This document shows, one piece after another, positions 1-6,551 of a stretch of 22,256 nt of DNA (its first letter is position 1; each line of letters starts with the position of its first letter). The notes below the pieces were generated by a model that was not told the origin of the DNA, ran no database searches, and was given only the letters and a program-made list of their open reading frames with translations. Position numbers and translations under genes: made by a program. This DNA is from Alphaproteobacteria bacterium MarineAlpha3_Bin3. Its GTDB lineage: Bacteria > Pseudomonadota > Alphaproteobacteria > Rhodospirillales > Casp-alpha2. Where the stretch lies: the NCBI GenBank assembly GCA_002938075.1, contig PTLK01000007.1, positions 1-22,256 of the forward strand. The letters run 5' to 3'.

Positions 1-167
1 TGAGGCAGAACTTGAGCGGCCAATTGGCCCTCAGCACCCCGTATTGGTTGTAACGCAAGAAGTGATACTTAAACGGAGTCTCGGCCACGAATTTCCCACT
101 GCGGTCCCTGTTTGTAGTTGCCTGAAGCCGGTACCCTTTTAGTATGATCGGGCGGTACCGGGGTAGG
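1..167. other. Unassigned left edge
   Basis: I cannot assign a gene here. The stretch looks less GC-rich than the rest of the window. An open frame on the minus strand runs from an ATG at 188-190 off the left edge (about 63 codons, basic and aromatic-rich). That ATG lies in the loop of the terminator of the neighbouring gene and has no ribosome-binding site, so I do not call it coding. A 12-base palindrome (GGCCAATTGGCC) lies at 18-29. The edge may be the end of another gene, a non-coding RNA or an element remnant. Confidence 0.3.
128..161. repeat. Inverted repeat CCGGTACC / GGTACCGG
   Basis: Two perfect 8-base arms at 128-135 and 154-161 are separated by 18 bases. No T-tract follows on either strand, so it is not an obvious terminator. 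It could be a protein-binding site or part of a structured RNA in the unassigned edge. Confidence 0.4.
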
Positions 168-200
168 AAAAAGTAGGCCCAGGGGGCCATGGGGGGCCTA
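168..200 (-). terminator. Intrinsic terminator of the TPR operon
   Basis: Read on the minus strand, the arms TAGGCCC (200-194) and GGGCCTA (180-174) pair perfectly over seven bases with a 13-base loop. One base later comes a run of five T (172-168). The TAG stop codon of the TPR gene forms the first three bases of the stem, so translation ends inside the terminator. Confidence 0.7.
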
Positions 201-1892
201 TGAGCCGCCTTCGAACTGATCGCGAAGCGCTGCCCCGACTTCACCGATAACGGCGTCCCAGTCGCCGGCCGCCGGCTGGCGGAACAGCCGCATGGTCGGA
301 TACCAGGGGCTGTCGTCCCTGTCCAGCAGCCAGCGCCAGTCCGGCACCCACGGCAGAAGCGTCCACACCGGCGTCCCAAGGGCGCCCGCCAGGTGCGCCA
401 CCGAGGTGTCGACGGTGATGACCAGGTCCAGTTGCCCGACCGCCGCCGCGGTATCGGCGAAGTCGCCCAGGTCCTTGCCTAGATCGGAAATTTTGCCGTC
501 GAGTCCACTCAGTCCCGGGGCGCCGATGTCGCGGCTTCGCTCGCCCACCTGCAGGCTGTAAAAATCGACGCCCTTGATATCCAGCAGCGGCTGAAATCGC
601 TCAAAGCCAACGGAACGGTTGGCGTCGTTCTTGTGTTTGGAGTTGCCGGCCCAGACGAGGCCGACCTTGAAGCCGCCCGATGTTTCCAGGGCCGGCGGGG
701 TGTCCCCGGGCGGGCGCAGGTAGGGGACATCGGCGGGGATAGTGTCCAGCGTGGTGGCGAAGAGGCCGGGCAGGCCGTGCAGCGGCGCCTGGAGGTCGAA
801 AGGGGTATCGCCGATTTTGGTCACTAACTGGATGCCGTCGGCCGCCGGCGCCGCCTCGAACAGCCGCGTCAACGGGGGCGGGCATTGCAGGATCACGTCG
901 CCGCCCTTGTCCGTCCCCTGGGCGGCGACCATCGGCAGGTAGCGGAGGAACTGGATGGTGTCGCCGAAGCCCTGTTCGGTGTAAAGCAGCACCGTCCTGC
1001 CTCCCAGGTCCGAGCCGTCCCACAGGGGCTGCTTGAAGTTCCAGTTTACGGCCCTGAACTCCTCGCATTTGGTGCGCCAGGCGTATTCGGCCCAGCCTTC
1101 TCTGAGCCGGCCCACCAACAGGAGCACCTGGGCGAAATTCCAATGCGCCTCCGGGTTTGCCGGGTCGAGGGAAAGCGCCCGCCTATAGGCCTCGGCGGCG
1201 TCATCGACTCTCCGCTGGCTCTTCCTCGTGTTGCCGAGGTTGATATGGGCCTCGACCAGGTCAGGCGCCAACGCCAGGGCCCGTTGAATCGACGCCACGG
1301 CTTCATCCAGCCGGCCCTGGTTCCTCAACACGTTGCCGAGGTTGTTGTGGGCCTCGGCGTGTTGGGGACTGATCTTCAATGCGTTTGCGAAGGAAACGGC
1401 CGCCTCTTCCGACTTTCCCTGAACCAGCAACGACACTCCCAGGCCGTTATGGGCCTCGGCGAAGCCGGGGTCGATGACCAGCGCCCGGCGGTAGGAAACG
1501 ATCGCGTCTTCCAGCTTGCCCTGGCGTTTGAGAACGTGGCCCAGGTTGACATGGGCCGACGCATGGCTTGGATCGATGGCCAGCGCCCGGCCGTAGGATC
1601 GGGCGGCGTCTTCCAGGTCGCCCCGGATTTGCTGGACGGTGCCCAGGTTGTTGTGGGCTTCGACGAGATCGGGGTCGATATCGAGGGCCCGGCCGAGCGT
1701 TTCGCCGGCATCATCAAGCTTGCCCTGGCCGGCCAGGGCCGCCGCCAGCTTGCTCAGCACCTCAGCCGCCCGCGGTTGGGCGTCAAGGACCTGGCGGTAA
1801 AGCGTCTCGGCCTCGGACAGACGCCCGGCCTGATGGTGGTCCCGGGCGTCTTCGAGGGCGGCGTCGATATCGGTTTCGTCGAGGTCGTTCAT
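198..1892 (-). CDS. TPR-repeat protein with GT9/GT41-like glycosyltransferase domain
   Basis: This is a 564-residue soluble protein. Residues about 12-283 form eight back-to-back 34-residue TPR units with the usual pattern (HNNLG at the start, ALxIDP at the end). The rest resembles the C-terminal domain of TPR-linked glycosyltransferases: GLVWAG in the middle and, near the end, VDTSVAHLAGALGTPVW followed by a Trp-rich segment, a typical nucleotide-sugar-binding region. The family is thought to glycosylate proteins or surface sugars; the acceptor is unknown. I take ATG 1892 because it overlaps the TGA of the upstream cytochrome gene (ATGA), although the frame stays open to 2027. No signal peptide is seen. 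The TPR units are repetitive at the DNA level with a 102-bp period, a possible recombination hotspot. Confidence 0.85.
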   Translation of the reverse strand: MNDLDETDIDAALEDARDHHQAGRLSEAETLYRQVLDAQPRAAEVLSKLAAALAGQGKLDDAGETLGRALDIDPDLVEAHNNLGTVQQIRGDLEDAARSYGRALAIDPSHASAHVNLGHVLKRQGKLEDAIVSYRRALVIDPGFAEAHNGLGVSLLVQGKSEEAAVSFANALKISPQHAEAHNNLGNVLRNQGRLDEAVASIQRALALAPDLVEAHINLGNTRKSQRRVDDAAEAYRRALSLDPANPEAHWNFAQVLLLVGRLREGWAEYAWRTKCEEFRAVNWNFKQPLWDGSDLGGRTVLLYTEQGFGDTIQFLRYLPMVAAQGTDKGGDVILQCPPPLTRLFEAAPAADGIQLVTKIGDTPFDLQAPLHGLPGLFATTLDTIPADVPYLRPPGDTPPALETSGGFKVGLVWAGNSKHKNDANRSVGFERFQPLLDIKGVDFYSLQVGERSRDIGAPGLSGLDGKISDLGKDLGDFADTAAAVGQLDLVITVDTSVAHLAGALGTPVWTLLPWVPDWRWLLDRDDSPWYPTMRLFRQPAAGDWDAVIGEVGAALRDQFEGGS

Positions 1893-2326
1893 CGGCGTTG
1901 GTTTTGGGGCCTGCGTTTTTTGCGCCGGATCGGCATTTTTTCCAGAGTCTTGACGAAGGCGACGATGTCGTCCACCTGGTCGAGGGTGATGGAGAACTCG
2001 GCGGCATAGGCCGGCAGGTTGCTCCATCTCGGCACCCCGGGAATGCGCAGGAACGCCGGGTGCGGCCGGCGGGCATAGAAGGTTTGAAAGCGTTCCAGGT
2101 AATCCGGCATCTTGGCGATCATCTGGAAGGACGCCGTGGACCCGATCCCGCCCATCGGGTTATGGGCGCCGACCACATGGCACCGGGAACAATGCTTTTC
2201 GGCAATGGCTCGGCCTTTTTCGGCGCTGCCGGTGGCGCCGGCGGGAGAGGCGAGAAAAAACAGGCCGATAACGGCCGGGATCAGGGAAATCAACAGGGCT
2301 TTCCCGCGGGGGGCTGATTTTTTCAT
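1889..2326 (-). CDS. Small exported c-type cytochrome
   Basis: A 145-residue protein with a Sec-type signal (MKK start, hydrophobic core about residues 9-27, cleavage near AGA) and one haem c attachment motif, CSRCH, at residues 46-50. It should carry covalent haem in the periplasm and shuttle electrons. A Met shortly after the motif (NPMGG, residue 58) or a later Met could be the sixth ligand; I cannot decide. The C-terminus is strongly basic (RRKKRRPQNQRR), unusual for a soluble cytochrome. The start is uncertain: in-frame ATGs at 2371 and further upstream give longer N-regions, and none has a good Shine-Dalgarno. Its TGA overlaps the ATG of the TPR gene, so the two are probably translated together, an odd pairing functionally. 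Confidence 0.85.
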   Translation of the reverse strand: MKKSAPRGKALLISLIPAVIGLFFLASPAGATGSAEKGRAIAEKHCSRCHVVGAHNPMGGIGSTASFQMIAKMPDYLERFQTFYARRPHPAFLRIPGVPRWSNLPAYAAEFSITLDQVDDIVAFVKTLEKMPIRRKKRRPQNQRR

Positions 2327-2486
2327 GGGCGCAAGGCGGTTTTCATTAACCGATGTTTTCTTTTCCGCCATCAAGGCCGGTCCCGTCAATAACCCATTTG
2401 CGCCCGTTGGCGGGGAAAGGCGATGGTAAACACCCATCCGCTTCACGGCGCGTCGCTAATTTCGATGGTGGCGTCGTCGACCCCGG

Positions 2487-2813
2487 CTATTCTCCCATTT
2501 CCACATATCCCCGATCGATGACATGGATAAGAGAATCGAAGGCCAACCGGGCCTCCTCATACATCTCGCGGTGAAATCTCAGGGCCTTGATTTCCTCTTC
2601 CTTGGGCGCCCCGCCGGCATCGGCTTCGGCGATCCTGAACGCTTCGGCAAGATATTGGCTGCGCAGCCTGGCCACCGAAACCGCCAGCGGAAGAAGATTC
2701 TCCTTGGTGATCGGCGGAAGCCGCTGAGAGAGAATCTCCCGATTGGCGAGCTGGATCGCCTGTTCCATCTCTTTCAGGAAATGTTGGCTGCGGATTTCAA
2801 GATCCTGTGGCAT
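2487..2813 (-). CDS. Hypothetical helical protein, 108 aa
   Basis: I do not recognise the family. The protein is almost entirely charged and helical, with no Cys, no signal peptide and no membrane segment; it resembles a cytoplasmic helical bundle. The start is well supported by a strong Shine-Dalgarno (GAGGAGG) nine bases upstream of the ATG. It lies upstream of the cytochrome and TPR genes on the same strand, with about 115-160 bp to the cytochrome start, and is divergent from the small-gene cassette that begins at 2983. Confidence 0.75.
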   Translation of the reverse strand: MPQDLEIRSQHFLKEMEQAIQLANREILSQRLPPITKENLLPLAVSVARLRSQYLAEAFRIAEADAGGAPKEEEIKALRFHREMYEEARLAFDSLIHVIDRGYVEMGE

Positions 2814-2922
2814 GAAGCATCCTCCTCGGTTGCCGACCGCAAGGGGTAAACCATAGCAGGCGCCCGTTCGGTGGAAAGAATATTCATCATGGTTTTGAAC
2901 GAGCCCCTCTCCAAGCCATTAT

Positions 2923-2950
2923 TTTGTCCTGGTTCGGGAGATGATATAAT
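2923..2950 (+). promoter_or_regulatory. Promoter with extended -10 for the small-gene cassette
   Basis: A perfect TATAAT at 2945-2950 is preceded by TG at 2942-2943, giving the extended -10 TGATATAAT. A partial -35 (TTGTCC, 2924-2929) lies 15 bases upstream of the -10, rather close. Transcription would start near 2956 and leave a leader of about 27 bases. The same nine-base core appears upstream of the gene at 7261. Confidence 0.6.
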
Positions 2951-2982
2951 CTGCCATAAGATCGTATGCCCAGAGAGGAATC

Positions 2983-3411
2983 ATGAACGGCGTTTGGAAT
3001 TTGCCCGAAGACGGTGAAGAAGAACTACCTGAAACCGAAGGAAGCCCGGAAGAAGCGAGCGAACGCGAAGGGTCCCTTCCCAGCGAACAACGCTCGGCGG
3101 TCGATTCGACGCGTCGTACCGACGAAGCACGTCGCCAAAACGAGGAACCCTTCGAGGGCGAGGAAAAACGTCAGGAACCCGAGCGCCGGTCAGAAGAAGA
3201 GCGCCGGGGCATATCCTACGACGTTACCTGCAAGACCTCCGGCTCCATCGGCGTCATCGAGGACTGGCTGGATGACAACTGCGAAGGCGAATGGAAGATC
3301 ATTATCGAGGACACGGACGACGACCTGGTTAATAAAAATTTCAGGGTCATATTCGAATACGCAGAAGAGCGGCAAAAATTCCTCCGGCTCTACATCAAGA
3401 AGGAAGAATGA
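2983..3411 (+). CDS. Charged low-complexity protein with small conserved-looking C-terminal domain
   Basis: A 142-residue protein. Residues 1-76 are Glu/Arg-rich and probably disordered, with ERRS/EERR-like elements reminiscent of the linkers seen in some envelope or cyclic-di-GMP-related proteins. Residues 77-142 form a compact alpha/beta domain (GISYDVT, a GSIGVIEDW stretch with two acidic runs, then RVIFEY). I do not recognise the family. AGAGAGGA just upstream gives a good ribosome-binding site. The TGA overlaps the ATG of the lipoprotein at 3408, which confirms this frame over an open, basic frame shifted by one base. No signal peptide is seen, so it probably acts in the cytoplasm. Confidence 0.7.
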   Translation: MNGVWNLPEDGEEELPETEGSPEEASEREGSLPSEQRSAVDSTRRTDEARRQNEEPFEGEEKRQEPERRSEEERRGISYDVTCKTSGSIGVIEDWLDDNCEGEWKIIIEDTDDDLVNKNFRVIFEYAEERQKFLRLYIKKEE

Positions 3412-3566
3412 AAACCCTTCGCTCCTTCGGAGTTGTTTTCACTGTGGCGCTGATGGCGCAAGCGGCGATTGGCTGTTCGTCGTCCGACATCGAGAGGTTT
3501 TTCCACGCCGGCGGCAAGATCGCCTATGATTCCTTTAAGTTGTCGAATCAATCCCCACGAAAATAA
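3408..3566 (+). CDS. Very small lipoprotein, 52 aa
   Basis: A 52-codon gene starting at an ATG that overlaps the TGA of the preceding gene. The product begins with MKTLRSF, a hydrophobic stretch and the lipobox AAIGC, so the mature lipoprotein would start at Cys23 and be only 30 residues long: CSSSD, an amphipathic segment, and a basic end. Such entericidin-sized lipoproteins are anchored in the inner or outer membrane. The Ser rather than Asp at +2 favours outer-membrane sorting under the Lol rule. The function is unknown. Translational coupling to the charged protein suggests a joint role. Confidence 0.7.
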   Translation: MKTLRSFGVVFTVALMAQAAIGCSSSDIERFFHAGGKIAYDSFKLSNQSPRK

Positions 3567-3651
3567 TTCCCCAAGCCGTGATTTCCCCGCCGGGCTTGAG
3601 AGGCAGGCGTTTTTGCCCCGGCGGCCGTCAATGGTGTACCGTCAGGGGGTT

Positions 3652-3945
3652 ATGACCCTTGTCCGAACCGCAATCCTTTTGACCGCCGCCGTTGTCGGCG
3701 GATGCACCCTCAAGGCCGATAAAAACGAGATTTCCATCGAACACCTTGCCACCCAACCGGGGGTGGCGCAGGCGATGGCCGACAGCCACTGCGCCAAATA
3801 CGCCAAGTTCGCCCGGCGGGTTCAAATGGGCATTGAACAGGCCGGTCCGATCCTCGGGTTGAGGAAGAAAATCAGCACCTTCCAATGCGTCGAAAAAGAC
3901 GCCGAAGGGCAGGGCCGCGGGAGCGCGGCAAAGGGGAAGAAATGA
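3652..3945 (+). CDS. Small Cys-containing lipoprotein, 97 aa
   Basis: The product has a short basic N-terminus (MTLVRT), a hydrophobic core and the lipobox VVGGC, giving a mature lipoprotein of about 78 residues. Two more Cys (in SHCAKYAK and FQCVEK) could form a disulfide in the periplasm. The C-terminus is Gly/Lys-rich. I choose ATG 3652 because AGGGGG lies just before it (short spacing) and because earlier in-frame starts would bury the signal peptide. The TGA overlaps the ATG of the membrane peptide at 3942. Unknown family. Confidence 0.75.
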   Translation: MTLVRTAILLTAAVVGGCTLKADKNEISIEHLATQPGVAQAMADSHCAKYAKFARRVQMGIEQAGPILGLRKKISTFQCVEKDAEGQGRGSAAKGKK

Positions 3946-4091
3946 GTTTCATGGCCGGTCAGGCCCTGGCCTATCTGAAGATATACGGGCTCGGGGTGGC
4001 GATCATGGTCCTTCTATGGGCGGCCGCGAAGGTCTGGTTGATCTTTTACCAGAAATACCTGGATCCCCAGGGCGGTGACCCGGAAGACTGA
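3942..4091 (+). CDS. Single-pass membrane peptide, 49 aa
   Basis: A 49-residue product starting MSFMAGQ with one strong membrane helix (about residues 13-35, ending near VWLIFYQKYL) and a short acidic tail (DPQGGDPED). It begins inside the stop codon of the lipoprotein (ATGA) and has GGGGAAG upstream, so it is probably a real coupled gene. With a membrane-anchored lipoprotein as partner, a small envelope complex is plausible, but no function can be read from the sequence. It converges on the methyltransferase gene with only 9 bp between. Confidence 0.7.
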   Translation: MSFMAGQALAYLKIYGLGVAIMVLLWAAAKVWLIFYQKYLDPQGGDPED

Positions 4092-4100
4092 ATTACCAAG

Positions 4101-4625
4101 TCATGGGATTTCTGAATATCCGGGCCTGGCCGACAACGCCTGGTTTTCAACCCGGATGCGATGGACCATCATCGCCCCATTGAGGACCGAATAGACCAGC
4201 GCGATCTCCCAGGCGCCAAACACCAGCGGCAGGACCGCGATCTCGGCCGCGACGACCATGTAATTGGGATGGCGGAAGAACCGGTAGGGCCCGCGCCGCA
4301 CCAAAGGCAGGCCGGCCACGGTGATGATGCGAGTGGTCCAGAAACGCCCCAGGCTCACCAACACCCAGGCGCGGAACCCCTGCAGAATCAAATAGGCGAA
4401 AAGAAACGGCCAATGGACGGGCGTATCCGGCGCCACGTGGATCAGCATCGATGCCAGCCACGCCACGTGCAGGCCGACGATCAGCGGATAATGGCCGGCC
4501 CCGGATTCGACGCCGCCTTCGGCCAGCAGGCACAGGGTGTTGCGCCGGGCATGGAACATTTCCGCCAGCCGCTGCACGGCGACCAATCCGACGATCAGCC
4601 AAACCCAGGGTCCCGGGGCGCTCAC
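4101..4625 (-). CDS. Isoprenylcysteine carboxyl methyltransferase-like membrane methyltransferase
   Basis: A 174-residue integral membrane protein with about four or five hydrophobic helices. The C-terminal half has the ICMT-family signature: GPYRFFRHPNYM, which binds S-adenosylmethionine, and the later RVENQAL segment. Family members beside type III polyketide synthases (BpsB of Bacillus subtilis, SrsB of Streptomyces griseus) O-methylate alkylpyrones or alkylresorcinols rather than prenylated proteins, and that role is the best inference here. The GTG start overlaps the TGA of the synthase gene (GTGA), showing tight translational coupling. Confidence 0.85.
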   Translation of the reverse strand: MSAPGPWVWLIVGLVAVQRLAEMFHARRNTLCLLAEGGVESGAGHYPLIVGLHVAWLASMLIHVAPDTPVHWPFLFAYLILQGFRAWVLVSLGRFWTTRIITVAGLPLVRRGPYRFFRHPNYMVVAAEIAVLPLVFGAWEIALVYSVLNGAMMVHRIRVENQALSARPGYSEIP

Positions 4626-5668
4626 GGGATTTTCAGGGTCAGGAAACCGACGCTGAACCCCGGCCCCAGGGCCGACATCAGGTAACGTCCGCTTTTACCC
4701 TCGGCCATAACCCGGTCGAGGACGAACATCACCGTCGCCGCCGACATGTTGCCGTAATCCCTGAGTACGCCCCGGGCATGGCCCAGGCTGCCGTCGGAGA
4801 CCTGGAAAACCCGTTCCAGGGCGGCTATCACCTTGGCCCCGCCGGGATGGCAGATAAAGCCGTCGAAGTCGTCGAGGACCATACCGTGACGGCCGAGGTA
4901 GGCATCGAGGACGGGCGGCAGTTCCCGCGTCACCAGGGACGGGATGTCCTGGGAAAACAGCACCCCGAATCCGTCGTCCTCGATGTTCCACCCCATCACG
5001 TCGAGAGTCCCGGCCCAGGTGTGTTCGCCGGGATGGAGGATTTCCGGCCCTTCGCCCGACGTCGATATCAGTGCCGCGGCGGCGCCGTCGCCGAATAGCA
5101 CCGTCGCGATGACGTTGCTTTTGGAAGCGTCCTTGGGGCGGAAGGTGAGCCCGCACAGTTCCGCCACCAGGAACAGGACCCGCCGGCCCGGCTCCGCCCG
5201 GGCCAGTTCGGCCGCCCGCGCCAGGCCGATGACGCCGCCCGCGCACCCGAGCCCGAACACCGGCAGACGGGCCGTGTCCCGGCCGAGCCCGAGACGCTCG
5301 ATGACCAGGGCGTCGAGGCTGGGGGTGGCGAAACCGGACGACGAGACCGCCACCACCGCATCGACCGCGTCGACGCCAAGGCCAGCGCTTTCGAGGCAGC
5401 CCAACGCGGCGCGGCTCATCAAATCGACGGCGTTTTTCAGGTAAAGCCGGTTTTTTTCAACCCAGCCGTGGCCGTTTTCATGCCACGACAGCGACACGCA
5501 GGAATACCGGGTTTCGATACCGGCGTTGTCGAAGGCCGGCATCAGGCGCTTGATATCGGCGGTGCGGCCGTTGAAAAGCCTGGCCGCCCACGCCTTCACC
5601 TCGTCCTGGACGAAGACGTGGCCGGGCACGGCGGTACCGAGACCGAGAAGGCGCGGATGAGAAGTCAT
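4622..5668 (-). CDS. Type III polyketide synthase (chalcone/stilbene synthase family)
   Basis: A 348-residue protein of normal family length. The triad is visible: Cys142 in FGLGCAGG, His274 in ICHPGG and Asn307 in YGNMSAAT. The C-terminal GPGFS loop is also present. Such enzymes extend an acyl-CoA starter with malonyl-CoA and cyclise the chain; bacterial relatives with long-chain starters make alkylresorcinols and alkylpyrones. The start is firm, with AAGGAGGAGA just upstream of the ATG. The adjacent methyltransferase implies an O-methylated product. No dedicated fatty-acid synthase genes are nearby, so the starter would come from the general acyl-CoA pool, perhaps via the acyl-CoA synthetase at 8686-10338. 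The exact product cannot be read from the sequence. Confidence 0.93.
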   Translation of the reverse strand: MTSHPRLLGLGTAVPGHVFVQDEVKAWAARLFNGRTADIKRLMPAFDNAGIETRYSCVSLSWHENGHGWVEKNRLYLKNAVDLMSRAALGCLESAGLGVDAVDAVVAVSSSGFATPSLDALVIERLGLGRDTARLPVFGLGCAGGVIGLARAAELARAEPGRRVLFLVAELCGLTFRPKDASKSNVIATVLFGDGAAAALISTSGEGPEILHPGEHTWAGTLDVMGWNIEDDGFGVLFSQDIPSLVTRELPPVLDAYLGRHGMVLDDFDGFICHPGGAKVIAALERVFQVSDGSLGHARGVLRDYGNMSAATVMFVLDRVMAEGKSGRYLMSALGPGFSVGFLTLKIP

Positions 5669-5724
5669 GGGGGTCTCCTCCTTGACGCGAATACCAAGCC
5701 GTCCGACGTTTCGACGGGTGGGGT

Positions 5725-5754
5725 CCGGGCGGCGGCCCGGGCGGCGAACCGCCC
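5725..5754 (-). promoter_or_regulatory. Two adjacent GC hairpins upstream of the polyketide synthase gene
   Basis: On the minus strand, GGGCGG-TTCG-CCGCCC (5754-5739) is a perfect six-base stem closed by a UUCG tetraloop. It is followed by a second six-base stem at 5740-5725 that shares two bases with the first. Neither has a T-tract. They lie 57-86 bases before the ATG at 5668, in the presumed leader or at the end of the upstream transcript. The rest of 5669-5860 shows no gene; a run of nine G at 5840-5848 is a likely sequencing weak spot. Confidence 0.4.
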
Positions 5755-5860
5755 AATCCTAAACTATCGTGATTTGGCCGAAGTTGATACGCCTCAACCG
5801 GCCCACGGGCGGTCGAGCCCGGAAACCAGTCACGCCGCCGGGGGGGGGCGTTTTCGGGGC

Positions 5861-6064
5861 CTAGTGAATGGAAACGTTCGCCGGGCGCTTTTCCGACAAC
5901 AGGTCTTCGGCGACCCGGGCTATGCGGAGCCAAACCCGGCGGCCGGAGATGTCGCCTTTGTCAAACAACTGATCGGCGCGGATAAAGGCCGCCGGCGGCG
6001 CCATTTCGCCGTATTGCTGGATCAGCAGGTTGGCGGTGCGGTAAATCTCGGATTCCGTACCCAT
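5861..6064 (-). CDS. Small conserved-type alphaproteobacterial protein, 67 aa
   Basis: The 67-residue product looks helical, with a recognisable layout (YRTANLLIQQYGE, an ADQLFDKGD segment, then VWLRIARVAEDLL). It resembles a short family I know as widespread in alphaproteobacteria (probably DUF6961), with no established function. It starts nine bases after the end of fliN on the same strand, with TTGAGAG as a weak ribosome-binding site, so it is likely the second gene of a fliN transcript. No signal or membrane segment. Confidence 0.75.
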   Translation of the reverse strand: MGTESEIYRTANLLIQQYGEMAPPAAFIRADQLFDKGDISGRRVWLRIARVAEDLLSEKRPANVSIH

Positions 6065-6073
6065 GGGAAACTC

Positions 6074-6364
6074 TCAAGTTATTTTGATGATTTTGGTCAT
6101 GGTCACGCCCAGGCGGTTATCGACGACGATGACTTCGGCTTTGGCGACCAGCCGATTGTTGGCGTGGACCTCGATGTCCTCGCCGACGGAGCGGTTCAAT
6201 TGCACCACAGCGCCGCGGCCAAGCTTGAGAATTTGGGAAATTGGCATGTTCGTCGTACCCAGGATGGCCGTAATCTCGACCTCGACGTCCAGAAGGGCTT
6301 CCACATCCGTGGTCGGTTTGTCGGAATCTTGAGTTTCTGGTGCTTGTTCTTCTTCGTCCGCCAT
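6074..6364 (-). CDS. fliN: Flagellar motor switch protein FliN
   Basis: A 96-residue protein with an acidic, probably flexible N-terminus (residues 1-20) and a SpoA/FliN domain (about 22-96) containing the expected NMPISQILKLGRGAVVQL core and the LVAKAEVIVVD strand. FliN forms the lower C-ring of the flagellar switch with FliM and FliG and binds CheY-P and FliH. Length is normal for a short FliN. I chose ATG 6364 because GAGGACGG lies just before it; an in-frame ATG at 6406 is possible. No other flagellar gene is in the window, so fliN stands outside a large flagellar operon. A CtrA-type site lies 46-60 bases upstream. Confidence 0.88.
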   Translation of the reverse strand: MADEEEQAPETQDSDKPTTDVEALLDVEVEITAILGTTNMPISQILKLGRGAVVQLNRSVGEDIEVHANNRLVAKAEVIVVDNRLGVTMTKIIKIT

Positions 6365-6409
6365 AATTCCGTCCTCAACCTCAACCGCCCTTATCATCCA
6401 CGGCACGCG

Positions 6410-6424
6410 TTAACGAGGAGTTAA
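6410..6424 (-). promoter_or_regulatory. CtrA-type binding site upstream of fliN
   Basis: Read on the minus strand the sequence is TTAA-CTCCTCG-TTAA followed by C, matching the gapped CtrA motif TTAA-N7-TTAAC exactly. CtrA is the alphaproteobacterial response regulator that controls flagellar and cell-cycle genes. The position 46-60 bases ahead of the fliN start and the identity of the target gene support a functional site. Confidence 0.6.
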
Positions 6425-6500
6425 TGGCGGTTCCGCCTTTTACCGCCGCCCCCGTACCCACTTGAGAGGCATCATTATAACACCATTACGCTCTTGGAGT

Positions 6501-6540
6501 CCCCCGGGCATCCCCTGGCATCTCCTAGCATCCCCCAGTA
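6501..6540. repeat. Four-copy 10-bp tandem repeat
   Basis: Four imperfect 10-base units follow one another (cccccgggca, tcccctggca, tctcctagca, tcccccagta). They lie 12 bases beyond the stop of the nuclease pseudogene, in the gap before fliN. The one-helical-turn period could matter for protein binding, or the repeat may simply be slippage. Confidence 0.5.
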
Positions 6541-6551
6541 TTATCGACGGG

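Noticed and set aside
1..190. Partial minus-strand open frame running off the left edge
   Set aside because: Its ATG is in the loop of the TPR terminator and no Shine-Dalgarno precedes it; about 63 open codons are weak evidence alone.
885..2009. 374-codon open frame on the plus strand
   Set aside because: It is antisense to the TPR gene; the repeated GC-rich codons keep the opposite strand open. No ribosome-binding site and no recognisable domain.
3014..3529. 171-codon basic frame overlapping the charged protein gene
   Set aside because: The frame at 2983 has the ribosome-binding site, a plausible domain and an ATGA link to the lipoprotein. The basic frame has none of these and would overrun the lipoprotein gene.
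6421..6436. GGCG-GTTC-CGCC stem followed by TTTT on the plus strand
   Set aside because: It looks like a small terminator, but no plus-strand gene lies upstream and the four-base stem is too short to trust.
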